Below, one piece after another: positions 35,287 through 47,200 of a stretch of DNA of 64,000 nucleotides. The stretch is from Pseudisothecium myosuroides. Taxonomy: Eukaryota; Streptophyta; Bryopsida; Hypnales; Lembophyllaceae. Each line of letters begins with the position of its first letter. Positions within the stretch are counted from its first letter, which is position 1. The notes under the pieces were generated by a model. The model had not been told where the DNA came from and did no database searches. It was given only the letters and a program-made list of their open reading frames with translations. The translations under genes were made by a program, and so were the position numbers. Where the stretch lies: contig OX637288.1 of NCBI GenBank assembly GCA_951799445.1, forward strand, positions 27,755,288 through 27,819,287, in the 5' to 3' direction.

Positions 35287-35999
35287 GATTGACATGGCCC
35301 AAACTCATCCGACAAGACATATTGGGCTAGTATTTAAAAGTAAAAAAATCTCCATCATTGCTAATCCAATGAATTGTTTATAGAAGAAAATATAGTTTGG
35401 ACATAGTTGCTACCCTTGACAAAATTTTGATTTTTTTTGCCATGCCAAAAAGAATAATTTAGAGGGTTTAAGCATTAATTGGGCACTTTTCATGCCCCAA
35501 ACGCCAAAGTGGGCTTATTTGTTGTAGCAAAGGCAATGCTTTCATGTCCAGTACACCCATTATCAACTTTGCCTAAATATCAAAATCTATAGTGGAAAAG
35601 AAAGGTGTGGAAAATTGTCAATAAAGAAAGCCATTGGGAGAAGTCATTGGACAAGAGTCGTTGTGTGAATCTACAATTTGGATTCTCATTGTATTCTCTT
35701 GAGCATATGTACACTTGATTTATAGGTGATCATATTATCAATTATTGGCGCTTTACTAAGATAATACAGAAAATGAATCATCTCTCCATTCAATTTGGGT
35801 CAAAATTCTCTACTTTCACTTCAGCTTGTCTTCTCTTGTAATTGGTAAAAAAAACATCATTCCTTCACACACTATTCTTTCATTCAATATTCCATTATTC
35901 CTTGCTAAATTGCAATACATGACAATTATGGTACAGATAACTAGTAGGGAATTCACCTTTAGTTATTAACCTTGAAAAATCCAAGTGGCTTATTTGTTT

Positions 36000-36761
36000 C
36001 TTTTAGATGACTTCAAGACTCCTATGTAGGACAAAAAATGACAATTTTTCATCTAATTTTTCTTGGGAGTTGCTTAAACTCATTTTTAGTGGATCCTCGG
36101 GAAGTTCCTTTAGTAATATTGTTGACTTTTCTACATAAGGAGATGCTTAATACACCAATCACTTGGTAGTGTATTTTGGCTACTTTTTGCTCTTTGTTCT
36201 TGATATGAATTTTAGCTATAAAAAACAGTTTTTTGAATTAGATCTCAACTATTGAAATGAAGTTTATGAAGTCTAGTTTCTACTCAAATTTGAAAGTTTG
36301 AAAATTTCTTAAGATTCCATATTTGATTGCAATTTAAAATTTGGATCTATTGCCATGGTCTTCTAATTTTCTAAGTATAAAATAACACAATACCTCGTCT
36401 TACAACATGATATTCTATATTTCAATATACACCTACACTAGACATTTCAAAGTTTCAGAGTTTGATATTTGATATAAATTTCTTTCATTCTTTATTTAAA
36501 ACTTTATCTTAATCTCAAATACTAACAATAAAATTTGAAATTTTTATGACTTATAAAATTTAACATGTGATCTTATCTCTGAAAAAAAATAAAACTTCAT
36601 TCATGTATCATTGTAAAAATGGGAGTATATAGAAGGAATTTGTTTGAATAAGTGGTTATATAGACTTGTCCTTTCAAGGTGAATCCTACTTAGATACCAA
36701 TTTGATGCATGCGTTAGATGACTTTAGGTCCCTCATAAGACAAAAAAGACAAATTTTCAAC

Positions 36762-36794
<33 letters not shown>

Positions 36795-37395
36795 GAGTTG
36801 CTTGAACATATTTGTGGTAGATGGTGTTGAAAATTCCCTCATAGTGGTATTTTTGACTTTTATACTACATAAAATAATTAACCTATATATCATCTTGTAG
36901 TACATTTTTAGCTACATATATTCAGCTTCTTGGTCTTGATGTTAATTTTATACATAAGAATCATATTTCTTAAATTTGAGCCCCAAAATTGAAATGAAAA
37001 ATTCAAGCCTAGTTTCTAATTAGTTTTTTTTTTTTAATTTCTAAAATTGAATTTTTATTTTAATTTCAACTTTGGACCTATAAATAAGTCTACTAATTGT
37101 ATAATTATAAAAAGACATGGAAATTTGGTTTGTCTATGATTTTTTATAATGTTACATACAACAATGGAGAAAATTTCAAATTTCTTCAGCTAATGTTGTA
37201 CTTGATATGAGTTTGGTTCACTTATTTTCAAAATTTCACCTTAAATTAAACTTTAAAATCAAAAAAAATATTTATGACTTGTGCATTTCATTTCTTTTCA
37301 TCTTTGAAAAATAAATATAAAATATAAAAATATAAAAAATTCATTCATAAATAGTCACATAAAATGGGAATATATAGACTGAATGACAAAGTCTT
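36000..37395 (+). repeat. Tandem duplication, period about 710 bp
   Basis: TTAGATGACTT starts both units (36003 and 36713). Shared landmarks in order are GGAGTTGCTT, TTGACTTTT, TCTTGATATGAATTTTA / TCTTGATGTTAATTTTA, and near the ends AAAATGGGAGTATATAG / AAAATGGGAATATATAG. The copies are diverged by substitutions and small gaps, so the duplication is old. No coding frame. Confidence 0.7.
36767..36794 (+). repeat. (TG)n microsatellite
   Basis: Fourteen TG units sit inside the second unit of the 710-bp duplication and are absent from the first unit, so they arose or expanded after the duplication. Confidence 0.95.
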
Positions 37396-37739
37396 TGAAG
37401 GGGTTTATTTTGATTGTCCAATGTTAAAAATTGAGTTTTCTTGAGTCTATTCAAAATAATTCTGAATGTCCTTCTAATGATAGTAATTTTGAATTCTGAT
37501 TATAAACCATAGAAAAACTAGCCAATTATATTTGGAGGGCTGATATGTTGGTTCCATTGATCAAGGATGCCTTTACAAAATGAGCTTTAGATTATATTAA
37601 TTGTTCATATTGTAAAGGAAGCTCAAAGGTACAATCAATTTTTTTTATAACAAGCTCTATATACAACCACTCAAAGTTCAAGCTCGTGAATAAATAAATA
37701 ATTTGTCTAGACCTTGATGGATTAACAAACAATCCCATG

Positions 37740-38275
37740 ATTACAGTGTAAAAATGTAGTCCAAAGGACTGCACTTCAAACTAGGAGGTTCCAATGAAGT
37801 TTTGTAGTTTTCTAGGTGGAAGCATGACACCCACCTTAGAATGCAAGCTAATCAGACAAATCATTTAATTTTGATCGCCCATCCTTCACTCATCCACAAT
37901 ATTATCTAAAAATAAAAAAATTCATTCAAATATTGTTGAATCTCATATTTCTTGAAGGTGATTTTGACGTTTTCATCCATTTTTTCCCCTTCATTCCCCT
38001 AGTGTTATGGGAACGAGCTCAAAACAATGAAAAATATAGTCGAAAGGACCACAATTTCCTAGGAAAGCCCCACTAAATTTTTGTTGTTCCCTTGGTGGAA
38101 GCACGGCACACTTTGTAGAATGCAAGTTGATTAGACAAATCGTCCGGCAATTTTTGATCATCCATCTTTCACTCATCTACAATATCACCTAAAAATAGTA
38201 CAATTCATTAAGATATTGGCAAATCTTACATTTCTTAGAGATGATTTTGACGATTTCATCCATTTTTTTTTCCCG
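37740..38275 (+). repeat. Tandem duplication, period about 279 bp
   Basis: GGTGGAAGCA occurs at 37815 and 38094. Each is followed by AATGCAAG, then TCACTCATC and TTTTGACG.TTTCATCCATTTTTT. A third partial start follows the second unit (CAAGCTCTAGAAATGACCAACTC), next to the MITE at 38317. Confidence 0.7.
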
Positions 38276-38316
38276 AGCAAGCTCTAGAAATGACCAACTC
38301 AAATTTCATTGGGTGA

Positions 38317-38618
38317 GAGCATTCCCACCAGTACCCTCCCAACTTGACACGCTCAGATTTTCCATCTAATTTGGAAGGGCCCTCAATTTCCTTGTCCCTC
38401 ACCGGTGCTCACCAAACACGGCCCACAAATAGTCAAAAGACCACTCATCAAGTGGCATAAAGGATAAAGCAACTAAACTTAGGATGAATAGTGATTTCAA
38501 GGGCCCATTCTTGACACGCGAGGATTGAGTGTTCAAGAGAATCTTAGGAAGGGCCCGTAGGGCTTTTCATCCAGTTTGAAGAGCGAGGGACCCAGCGGGT
38601 GTACTGGTGGGAATGCTC
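38317..38618. mobile_element. PIF/Harbinger-like MITE with TGA target duplication
   Basis: Starts GAGCATTCCCACCAGTACCC and ends GGGTGTACTGGTGGGAATGCTC, a near-perfect inverted repeat of about 20 bp with one extra base. TGA flanks it at 38314-38316 and 38619-38621. The right half holds a GC-richer segment that produces spurious ORFs. Confidence 0.78.
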
Positions 38619-38948
38619 TGATGACCCCAGCAGGGACAGTGTGAGAGGGTCATCCGTGAGTTCTACTTGCAGTGGGCTTCTGGATGACGCATATTCTGAT
38701 GACACAGCCCGCCCGGAGAACGGAGCGGAAGCTGCACTTGAAAGTACGGCACCTTGACAACAATCATCAGTTGCCACGCCAGACTCCGAGTGAGGGTTCA
38801 ACGACTGCACCCAATTGTATGAGGAAGCTCTCAGAATTCATAACATTATCCTAAACCTCATCTGACGCACCCTGAAAGGTTGGCCACATCACAATCTCAT
38901 TGTGTTTCTCTCCAATAACTTATCCTCTTATCAAAAGGTGCTAGAAAG

Positions 38949-39180
38949 ATGTCGCCAACACTACTAAATGTCTGATGGATGATAGAAAGTCAATCTATGT
39001 AGGACAGAAGTGCAAATGTTTATCTTTGCAATTTTGTGTAAAAAGGGGAGGTCTTATACAATAGTTTGCTTCCAATGAATGCTCTTGGGTTTTTTAAGCA
39101 AATGATTCATGTGGTATCAAACATGATGATTTGCATAGCAACCAACTTAGCGTTTCAAGTTTAAACTACTCTCAAAGGAT
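38949..39180 (-). repeat. Inverted copy related to the TTAA MITE 7857-8077
   Basis: On the minus strand the order GTGAATCATTTG-like, CCTCCCCTTTTTACACAAAATT and GTCCTACATAG matches 7905-8040. The end near 38950 reads GCTAGAAAGATG, close to the CCCTAGAAGG terminus. A flanking TTAA is not preserved, so limits are approximate. Confidence 0.5.
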
Positions 39181-39644
39181 AGCTAGAAATGGTTGTGCTT
39201 TATTGGACTCGTTGGACCCATGTAGTCTATGGTTTGATTCTTACTAGTATTTGTAGTCTAAGTACAATCCTCTAGTTTGATAGGAGAAACAAAATCCCGA
39301 ATTTGGAAGGGTTGTAGTAAGTGCAAGGGCTTGGTTAGTCTGTTACTTCTTGCATTGGCCAAAATGTTGTGTTTGCCAAAAACAACAACAACAAATATTC
39401 TATTCAACTCATTGCATTTTTGAACCCATTGAAAGACCATTCTATGAGAATACATTATGCTTACACTTATGTGGAGCAATTGGAACAATGTAGGATAGAT
39501 GGTGAAAGTGACGTTTGTTTGGTGTTTGTTCTTGACCAAAGGGGAGGAGTCTTTGCACAAACAAAAACTACATTATGTGTAGTAATTTGAGTGGGACCTT
39601 ACTTCAAAAAGGAACCAATGCTTCAAGAATAAAGCCTCTCTTAA

Positions 39645-39784
39645 CCCCCAAAAGATGAGACCTATCATCAAGGTTCTTTGCCAAAAGTGATTTGATTTTT
39701 GGACCAATAGGTTCATTCTTCATTTCTATAATGATCTTGAGAGTCATCCATCAACCACTTTTTTGTTGCATGGTCTTTATAGGG
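39645..39784 (+). mobile_element. Short TTAA MITE (140-bp family), copy 2
   Basis: TTAA at 39641-39644 and 39785-39788 flanks a 140-bp element starting CCCCCAAAAGATG and ending GGTCTTTATAGGG. It shares TTGGACCAATAGG and GAGTCATCCATC with 7711-7852 and has nearly the same length. The 66-codon ORF starting at 39763 overlaps its end by chance. Confidence 0.65.
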
Positions 39785-39788
39785 TTAA

Positions 39789-41261
39789 TATAACTACTTA
39801 TTTGTTGTTTTACAATCAATTTCATTTCATTTGCCTCCCCCTTGTTCAAAAAGATGATGATAAAATTTCACTTGCTCCTTCCCTTGTGGATGAATATAGG
39901 ATCCAAAATAAAGCATGCCTTAAATTATATACTATGACCTTTATCACCACCTTTGATGGATGAATGCATTGATAGATGGTGTCATAACCTTCATGTCATG
40001 ACCTTTAATGGATGAACTAATTCATGATGAAATGGATAAACAAAGATTACTTGGAGATAGATATCTCAAGATGGTGGATGACAAGGGCTTGGAGATAGAT
40101 ATTTGCAAATGATGGATTTATGCAGTGGAGTTAAACAACTCCACTTAGATGACTAGTGCACTAGAGTTAGACAATTCCTAAATAAAGACAAACTTGGAAT
40201 TAGATAACTTTAAGGAGAAGATTAAGATTTGGATAAGATATGATTGAAGAAGTATAACTAGGACTTTTACTTTAGTAGATGAATCAAGTATAGAAAGCTA
40301 AAAATAAAAAATAAGTCCTAGTCTATTTTAAAGATTAGTAGTCTTTATTGGTAATCTCTATTATATAAGACAGAGCTCGGGGTAAGGAGCTTTTTTTTTT
40401 GGAGATTGATCTCTTTCTATGGTTGGGTAATTTGAACTCCTTGTGAAATATTTTTGTTGACAAGTACATTTTTGTGTTCGTATTTAGAATCAATTGTAAT
40501 TTGAAGTTACAAGCCACGGGAGGTTTGTAACATTATGCCAACTTACAATAAATGATTGGAATTACTTCTCTCTCCTCTATCTCGTAAAGGAGCAATGACT
40601 AAAGCATAACTACCCCAAAATGCTTTTCAAATAAACAATTGAGCATTGTTCCTATCATTAAATTGCTTAATTTAGGGTACAATCTTGATCAAAATTGAAA
40701 GAATACATTAGAATCTTGACTAAGTTTTGCATTTACTGGACACCGAATCAATAAACTATGAATTTTCAAAGTGCTGAAAATAGACCCTCATGCTCTCATG
40801 ATTTGAGGTAGTACGGAGTACCAATTTTAGGCAAGAATCCAGAGGGGTCAGAAAAGTGTCACAATCAGGTGCAGTTACCTTAGGAGACCATGGAGGAGAA
40901 CTTAAAAGCTCTCTTCACGTGCAATGAAGATTCCTCTAAGAGCGCAGAACTCTGTTGAAGAATGTTATGAAAGATGACGTCTTGACGTACAGAAATCCTG
41001 TTGGGAATTCTCACAGCCAGAGCAGGGGTAAGGATTGGCGACCAAGTGGCAACTCTGTAGGAAGGAGAGAGTCAATCTTCGGGGATAATACTAACAACAC
41101 CCAGATGATAAAACTTAGATTATAACACTTAGATTTTCTGCTTTCATTCCTTCACTCTCCGTCTCCATCTTCATCATCATCTTCAGATTTGGCTGTCACT
41201 CTTTCAAAGCTCAACAGTTGAAATCTCGTAGCGGCAGCTCCACCTTCGTGGTTGAAGAAAA
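39789..41261. other. Intergenic region and presumed hexokinase promoter/5' UTR
   Basis: 39.8-40.7 kb is AT-rich with direct repeats such as TTGGAGATAGATAT (40049, 40088), but no gene. From about 41,130 to 41,215 the sequence is CT-rich (TTCCTTCACTCTCCGTCTCC, TCTTCATCATCATC), typical of a plant 5' leader. No convincing TATA box was identified. Confidence 0.45.
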
Positions 41262-44200
41262 ATGGAGTCTTCCAGCGACCCCAGCTCATTTCTGGCGGAG
41301 TTTCGGAAGTCTTGCGGTACACCAGTGATGCTGTTGCGTCACACTGCTCAAGCTATGGCGGAGGAGATGCAGCAAGGGCTGGAGCATCCGGGACAGCGAA
41401 GGCTCAAAATGCTGCCCACGTATCTCGAATGCTTGCCTTCAGGGTGCGTGATTTTGATCAACTTGGAGAATTCATTTGGAAAATATTTTGAAGGGATACA
41501 TCACATTGGGGAACTAATTTTCGTAGGGTTTGAATTTTTGTGGGGGTAATGTTCGAGAGCCGTGTTGACGATTTTCTTATAATTTTTCTGTTGGGATAGC
41601 GCAGTGGTGGATATCTTGCTAGTGGAATTCAAACCTTTGCAAATTCAAACCCCAAAATTTGCCAGGGGTTGCGTTTTCTTGGGTTTGACAATCCTGAGCG
41701 GTGTTGAGACGATGAAAGCATAATTTTTTGTTGGTGAACATCTTGTTTGTGGAATTAGTTTTGAAAGGTTTGAATTCCTATGTGTGTAACGTTCTAGAGC
41801 AGTGTTGACGGTCCTCCCATTATTTTTTAGTCGGGAACAGCACACTGGTGGCCATCTTTCTAGTGAACTTCAGACCCTGGCAAATTCAAACCCCAAAATT
41901 TGCCAGGGTTTGAATTTTCTTGTATACATCATTCCAGAGCAGTTTTGAAAATCCACCCGTTTTTCTGTAATTGTTTCGTGATTGTTTCGAACTACAACAG
42001 TTGGTTTGGTACGAACAGTTTAGATTTTGAACGTGATTTGGGAGAGGATCCGTGTTGGAGAAGAGTGGCAAAGAATTGAAGCATCTTTGAATGTTTTGAG
42101 TTTTTCTTGAATTGGCACTTGGGGTTCAAGGTGTTTGTAGCTGTTTTTCAGGAATGTTGTGTGCAACCGGTATTGCTTTAGATTTATAGCAATTTGCAAC
42201 TCTAGAATTCCAAATGTTACAAAGGGTGACGAGTTCCTTATGTGCATTTTTTGTTATTTATTTATTTATTTATCTCATTTTTGAGTGTCATTTTCATCTC
42301 CTTATCTGGCCTTCTGAGAAACTCCGTTTTTTTTAATATATAGTAGTAGATGTATAAATGTAGCTAACTAAGGTGTTAGCGTTTGTCTTCATTTATCAAG
42401 TCCTTAGTTTTTTTTCATCTCTCCAAAGTAAAGATTATCCAAAGTAGAATTTTGCTTTCATTTTCCAAATTTTTTTGTGTTTTTTTATCTTCTAAACTTG
42501 GATGCTTACGAATTCTTGGATGAAAATGAAGGAATGAAAAAGGACTCTATTATGCAGTGGACTTGGGAGGTACCAACTTCCGAGTGTTACGATTGCAACT
42601 GGATGGGAAAGATGGGCGTATCTTGAAGCAAGAATCGGAGCAAGTTCGCATTCCTCATGAAGTAATGACAGGAAGCAGCAAGGTAATTTTTGTGTTGATT
42701 TTTTCCAACTTTGCTAGTGGAGTAATATGATGAGTATCAACAAAATATTTTATGGTGTAGACATATAATAATCTTCTTTCAATTTTCATAATGGTGTTTC
42801 GTTCTTATATTGAATCTATTACAGGTTTGTTAAATACAAGGAAGTACGAATAATCACAAATACTCAGAATAGACTCCTCTTCAAACCTTGTAAAGGGCAA
42901 TGCATATTTGGCTATTAGGAATGCTTTAGAGATAAGGTAAGTGAGTCCATTGCAGGCAAAATTGTAATGGTTGTGTACATTCAAATTCTGAAATGTACTC
43001 CACTAATATAATTTTGCTAACAATGGATTCACTTACCTTAAGTTCAATGTGCAATTTGGACTAGGAATGGAGCTTGAAGGTACAAAATTGGGTTCAACTT
43101 CTAAATTGGGTAAGGGCTTGGGCTAAGAAAACTTGCATCTATGTGGTGTAATATGCTCCTTGGGACTTGGCTCAAGATTTTACCTTATATAGGATTTCTT
43201 TAGGATTATGTCTAAAGGAAAGAAAGTTGAGCCAAGATTAAGTCTTGACTAGATTGAGTACTCAATTTGTTCTTGGACATCTTCTTGAGCCATGGTTTAA
43301 AACATCTTATAATATTTGATTATAAATGAGAATAATATGTACCACTAATTTATTTTTCTTTACTTAAGCTAGTTAGAAGAGTTTATGTGGACCTTACTTC
43401 TATTAGATTTTGAACATCTTGTGGACCATGAGTCGTAACTTTATTAACCTAGATGGAGTGTCTTTAGTAAAGATAGTGTAGCTGAGACACGTATAGCTTG
43501 TTGGTCTCTATTACTTAAAAGTTAAGAGGTTGACAACTATCAAATATTTTGCTTCTAGACTTTGACTGTGGTAATATTTCGACTTACTTGATAATATTGC
43601 AGATATTGTGGATTTTTGCTTTTGTGCATTTATTAGATATTATTTACTAAAAATAGAATGAGTTTACTTAGTATCATGAGATTGATGGCTTGCAGGGTCT
43701 TTTCAACTTCCTTGCCAAGACCATTGTACAATTTGTATCCAAAGAAGCGGACCTTGGATTTGAGTGTTTGAACCTAAATCAACGACGGGATGTAGGCTTC
43801 ACATTCTCATTTCCTGTTATTCAAACCAAAGTGAACCAAGGTGAAGTCCTTGCATGGACTAAAGGCTTTAAAATCATTGATGGGGTAAGTATGTTCTCAC
43901 ACCCAAATAACCTCAACTTCCAAAATTTAGAGAAGTTCTTTTTAAGAAATTCTCATCTATAATATTTTATAATATTTAATAAAGTTATTGAGAATGTTTT
44001 GAGAAGTTCATTTTATCCAATTGATACTTATGTAGGAAGCTTCAAAGAAGATAGTATAATACATCATTGGAAAGAAGAAAGCATGCTTTATCTCAAGCAA
44101 TGGCATAAATATTTTGGAAGAGTTACTATTATTTATTACTTTAAAAAAAATTGGATTTTTAATATTCCTAATTCAAGCATTTGGGTTTTAATTACCTTTA

Positions 44201-47200
44201 ATTTCAACATGCCCTTGTAATGTTAAAAATGATACTAGGTCCTCACCTTCTGTGGGGATTGTACTCAATGCAGGTTGGCGAAGATGTGGTGCAACAATTA
44301 CAGACAGCTCTTGCGGAACTTGGCTCACAGAATACAAAAGTAGTATGTTTGGTATGAATCTCACTGTTGAATTTTTGTAAAATTGGACCTAATGATTTTA
44401 GCACTTCTGAGTGGTTCGTATGATTTTTCTTTTGTTCAACCTTATAATTTCTTCATTGATTTTGGCGACTTAAATTTGACTCCTATTACAAATTAATGAT
44501 CTTTGGGGGCTATGTTAATTTTTTTCCTGTTCTTGTGATAAAATCCATTGCTTAGTACTGCAAAAATGAATTTTTTTGGAAGTTTAAGGCATCAATTATT
44601 CTCAGGGTTCTCTCTCTTTCTAGAAATAAGTGTCCACAAATTGAGCTTCATATTTTTTCAATAGGCTTGAGTAGGTCATACAAGGAATTTCCTTTTTGTA
44701 TAATTTGATTTATGTGTGGACAAATACTTGTAATGTTCTTCATTGATTCTAGTGATATAAAAAATGGACCCCATTTAAATTATACTTTTCACAAAATGAT
44801 GGATTAAATTGATATCAAACAATTGAACAACAATGTGGATATGTGTCTATCAAATGGAGGGAGTAAGGTAATTCAACCCATGGCAATCAAAATCCTCCTT
44901 TTGATGTACATGTGTGTACAATGTACATCACAAGAAGAATTTTGTCTACAATGGGCTTATCCAAACTTGTGATGTAGGTGAACGACACTGTCGGGACATT
45001 AGCTCAATGTAGATATTGGCACGAGGAAGCCATGGTGGGCGTCATTTTGGGCACCGGATCCAATGCCTGCTACGTGGAGTGTGTTGATGCCGTGCCTTGT
45101 TGGAAAAGTCCTACGGATGCAGACTTGACGGTAATCCTTTGGTCCACACTAAGTTAATCTAGTTTAGCATAAGTTTTTGAAATTGATTCAAAATCATGTT
45201 AGGGCTTAGACAATCATTAAAGGTATGGCAAAGGCACCTTAGATCAAATTGTCAATATGAACGTTTCAATGTCTTCCATGTCTACATTGTGAAAATTTAT
45301 TCAACTAGATCAACTAAATTATAGCAAAAAATATTGCAAGTAGAATCTGAATTTTTTGCTACTCAAAGAATAGTTTATAAATTTTCAAAAGCAACGTGCT
45401 ATAGACTCCTTACAATGAGTCATAGACCCAATAGGAACAATACATTTAAAACCTCAAAACAAAACAATCGATACATGAGTAACAACAATGACCCATGAAT
45501 AACCACCTTGATAATCTACGCAAGTTTTGAATAGAATTATTATGACTTCATATGCAGATTTGATTTGATATTAAGCCCCCAAAAATAAAAATAAAAAATA
45601 AAAAAATCATTTTAGGTACCTGGCAGCCCTGCCATTTCTCTTGCATCATAAGATTGACGGATTAATTTGTTGATTCTCAGGTGAGGGAAAAGAGAATCCT
45701 CAACCTTTATATTGAATGAAGGATCTAGCTGGAGACTGACGTGGAATGCTGTGACTTTGGATGTCAATAGGTTGTTAATGTTGAATGGGGCAATTTCTTC
45801 TCGGAAAATCTTCCTCGAACGTTTGCTGACGAGGGGCTGGACAAGGATAGTTTGAATCCTGGCCGACAGGTGAGCTCCAAATTGCAGTAGAAGTTTTCGT
45901 AAAAGTTTTGCTAATAAATGTACTATTATAAGACCTTGTCAAGGTCTTGGAACATGCACTCATAACATTGTTAACCAATGAAGATGGGGAGTATTTGGTG
46001 AACAAAGTAGATGAGTTAGTAGTAGAAGGAAGAAAGTTCTTGAGAGAAACTATAGTGTGAGGGCATGATTTCAAAGGCCCATGTGAGCATCAACGGAGTG
46101 CCATATGGTCTTTGGAACTATGCCCTTGCAATGATTCTCTTGGACATCCTTCCTCCTCCTGTTAGCACATCTATTTTGTCCACCAAATACTTCCTAGCTG
46201 CATTGGTTAATAATTTTATGAGTGCATTCTTACATACCTAGTGTAGGTGTGATTTATTGGTCTCTTTTTGCTTAAAGTTGAGAGTGGCAAATGCAAAATA
46301 TTCCACGTAGCGTTATATGGTCTTTTGAACTCTGCCCTTGTAATGTAGCTTGATTCTCTATAGGACATCCTTCCTCCTATTGCTAGCACATTTGTTTTGT
46401 TCACCAAATGCTCCCCAATTGCATTGGTTAATAATGTTTTGAGTGCATTCTCAAGGACCTACTAGTCGGTAGGTGTGATTTACTAGTATCTTTTTGCTTA
46501 AATCTGAAAGGGTAAAACGCAAAATACTCCACCTCTAGCCATTTCTATTGGTAACCTTTTCACTTACTTAATAATGTTATGTACTTGTCTTCTAGGTTGT
46601 AATGTGATTGTGATTGAGAATTGTAGTGTTTGTTCTTGAGAATGGAACTTGAACCTACTCTTTTGGAAGGAAGGATAATCCAAAAAAGTGGATCATGTTG
46701 TAGGAATTCGAGAAAATGATTGGCGGTATGTACATGGGCGAAATTGTGCGTCGTGTCCTGCTCAAGATGGCTCAAGTGACAGGCCTATTTGGCCCGGAAG
46801 TTCCTGAAAGACTAACAAAGCCTTTCTCTCTCTTGTATGTTTACACAAACCATTCTTGTTCAAATCTATTTTCTTGTTGGCTAAGAAATTTAGCCAAATC
46901 ATACTTATAGCAATTGCTAATTGAAGGCCAATTAAATGTATGAATAGATGAGTTCTTATAAAGATCAATAAAGTAGGTGGCTTTAGTAGTGTCTCCCTTA
47001 GAATTGGTAGTAGAATATAATATCATCAATTTGATTAAATTGGCACAATTTTGAGTGCCAAAACTTGTGACATAGATCTAGGACTAATATAGATTTAAGT
47101 TTTAGTTTGCTCACCGTGGAAAGTGCGATGATAGTCTTAGAAGTTAGCCCATTTAACAAAATTCACTTTATTTATGTGTCCCTGAGATTAGTTCTCTACT

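Noticed and set aside
41590..41640. GGGATAGCGCAGTGGTGG, resembling a tRNA 5' half
   Set aside because: No acceptor stem partner or T-arm follows, and the same phrase recurs in diverged form in the intron 1 tandem repeat.
41645..42071. Two minus ORFs ending in the same LANFGV peptide
   Set aside because: They lie in hexokinase intron 1 and their similarity comes from the intronic tandem repeat.
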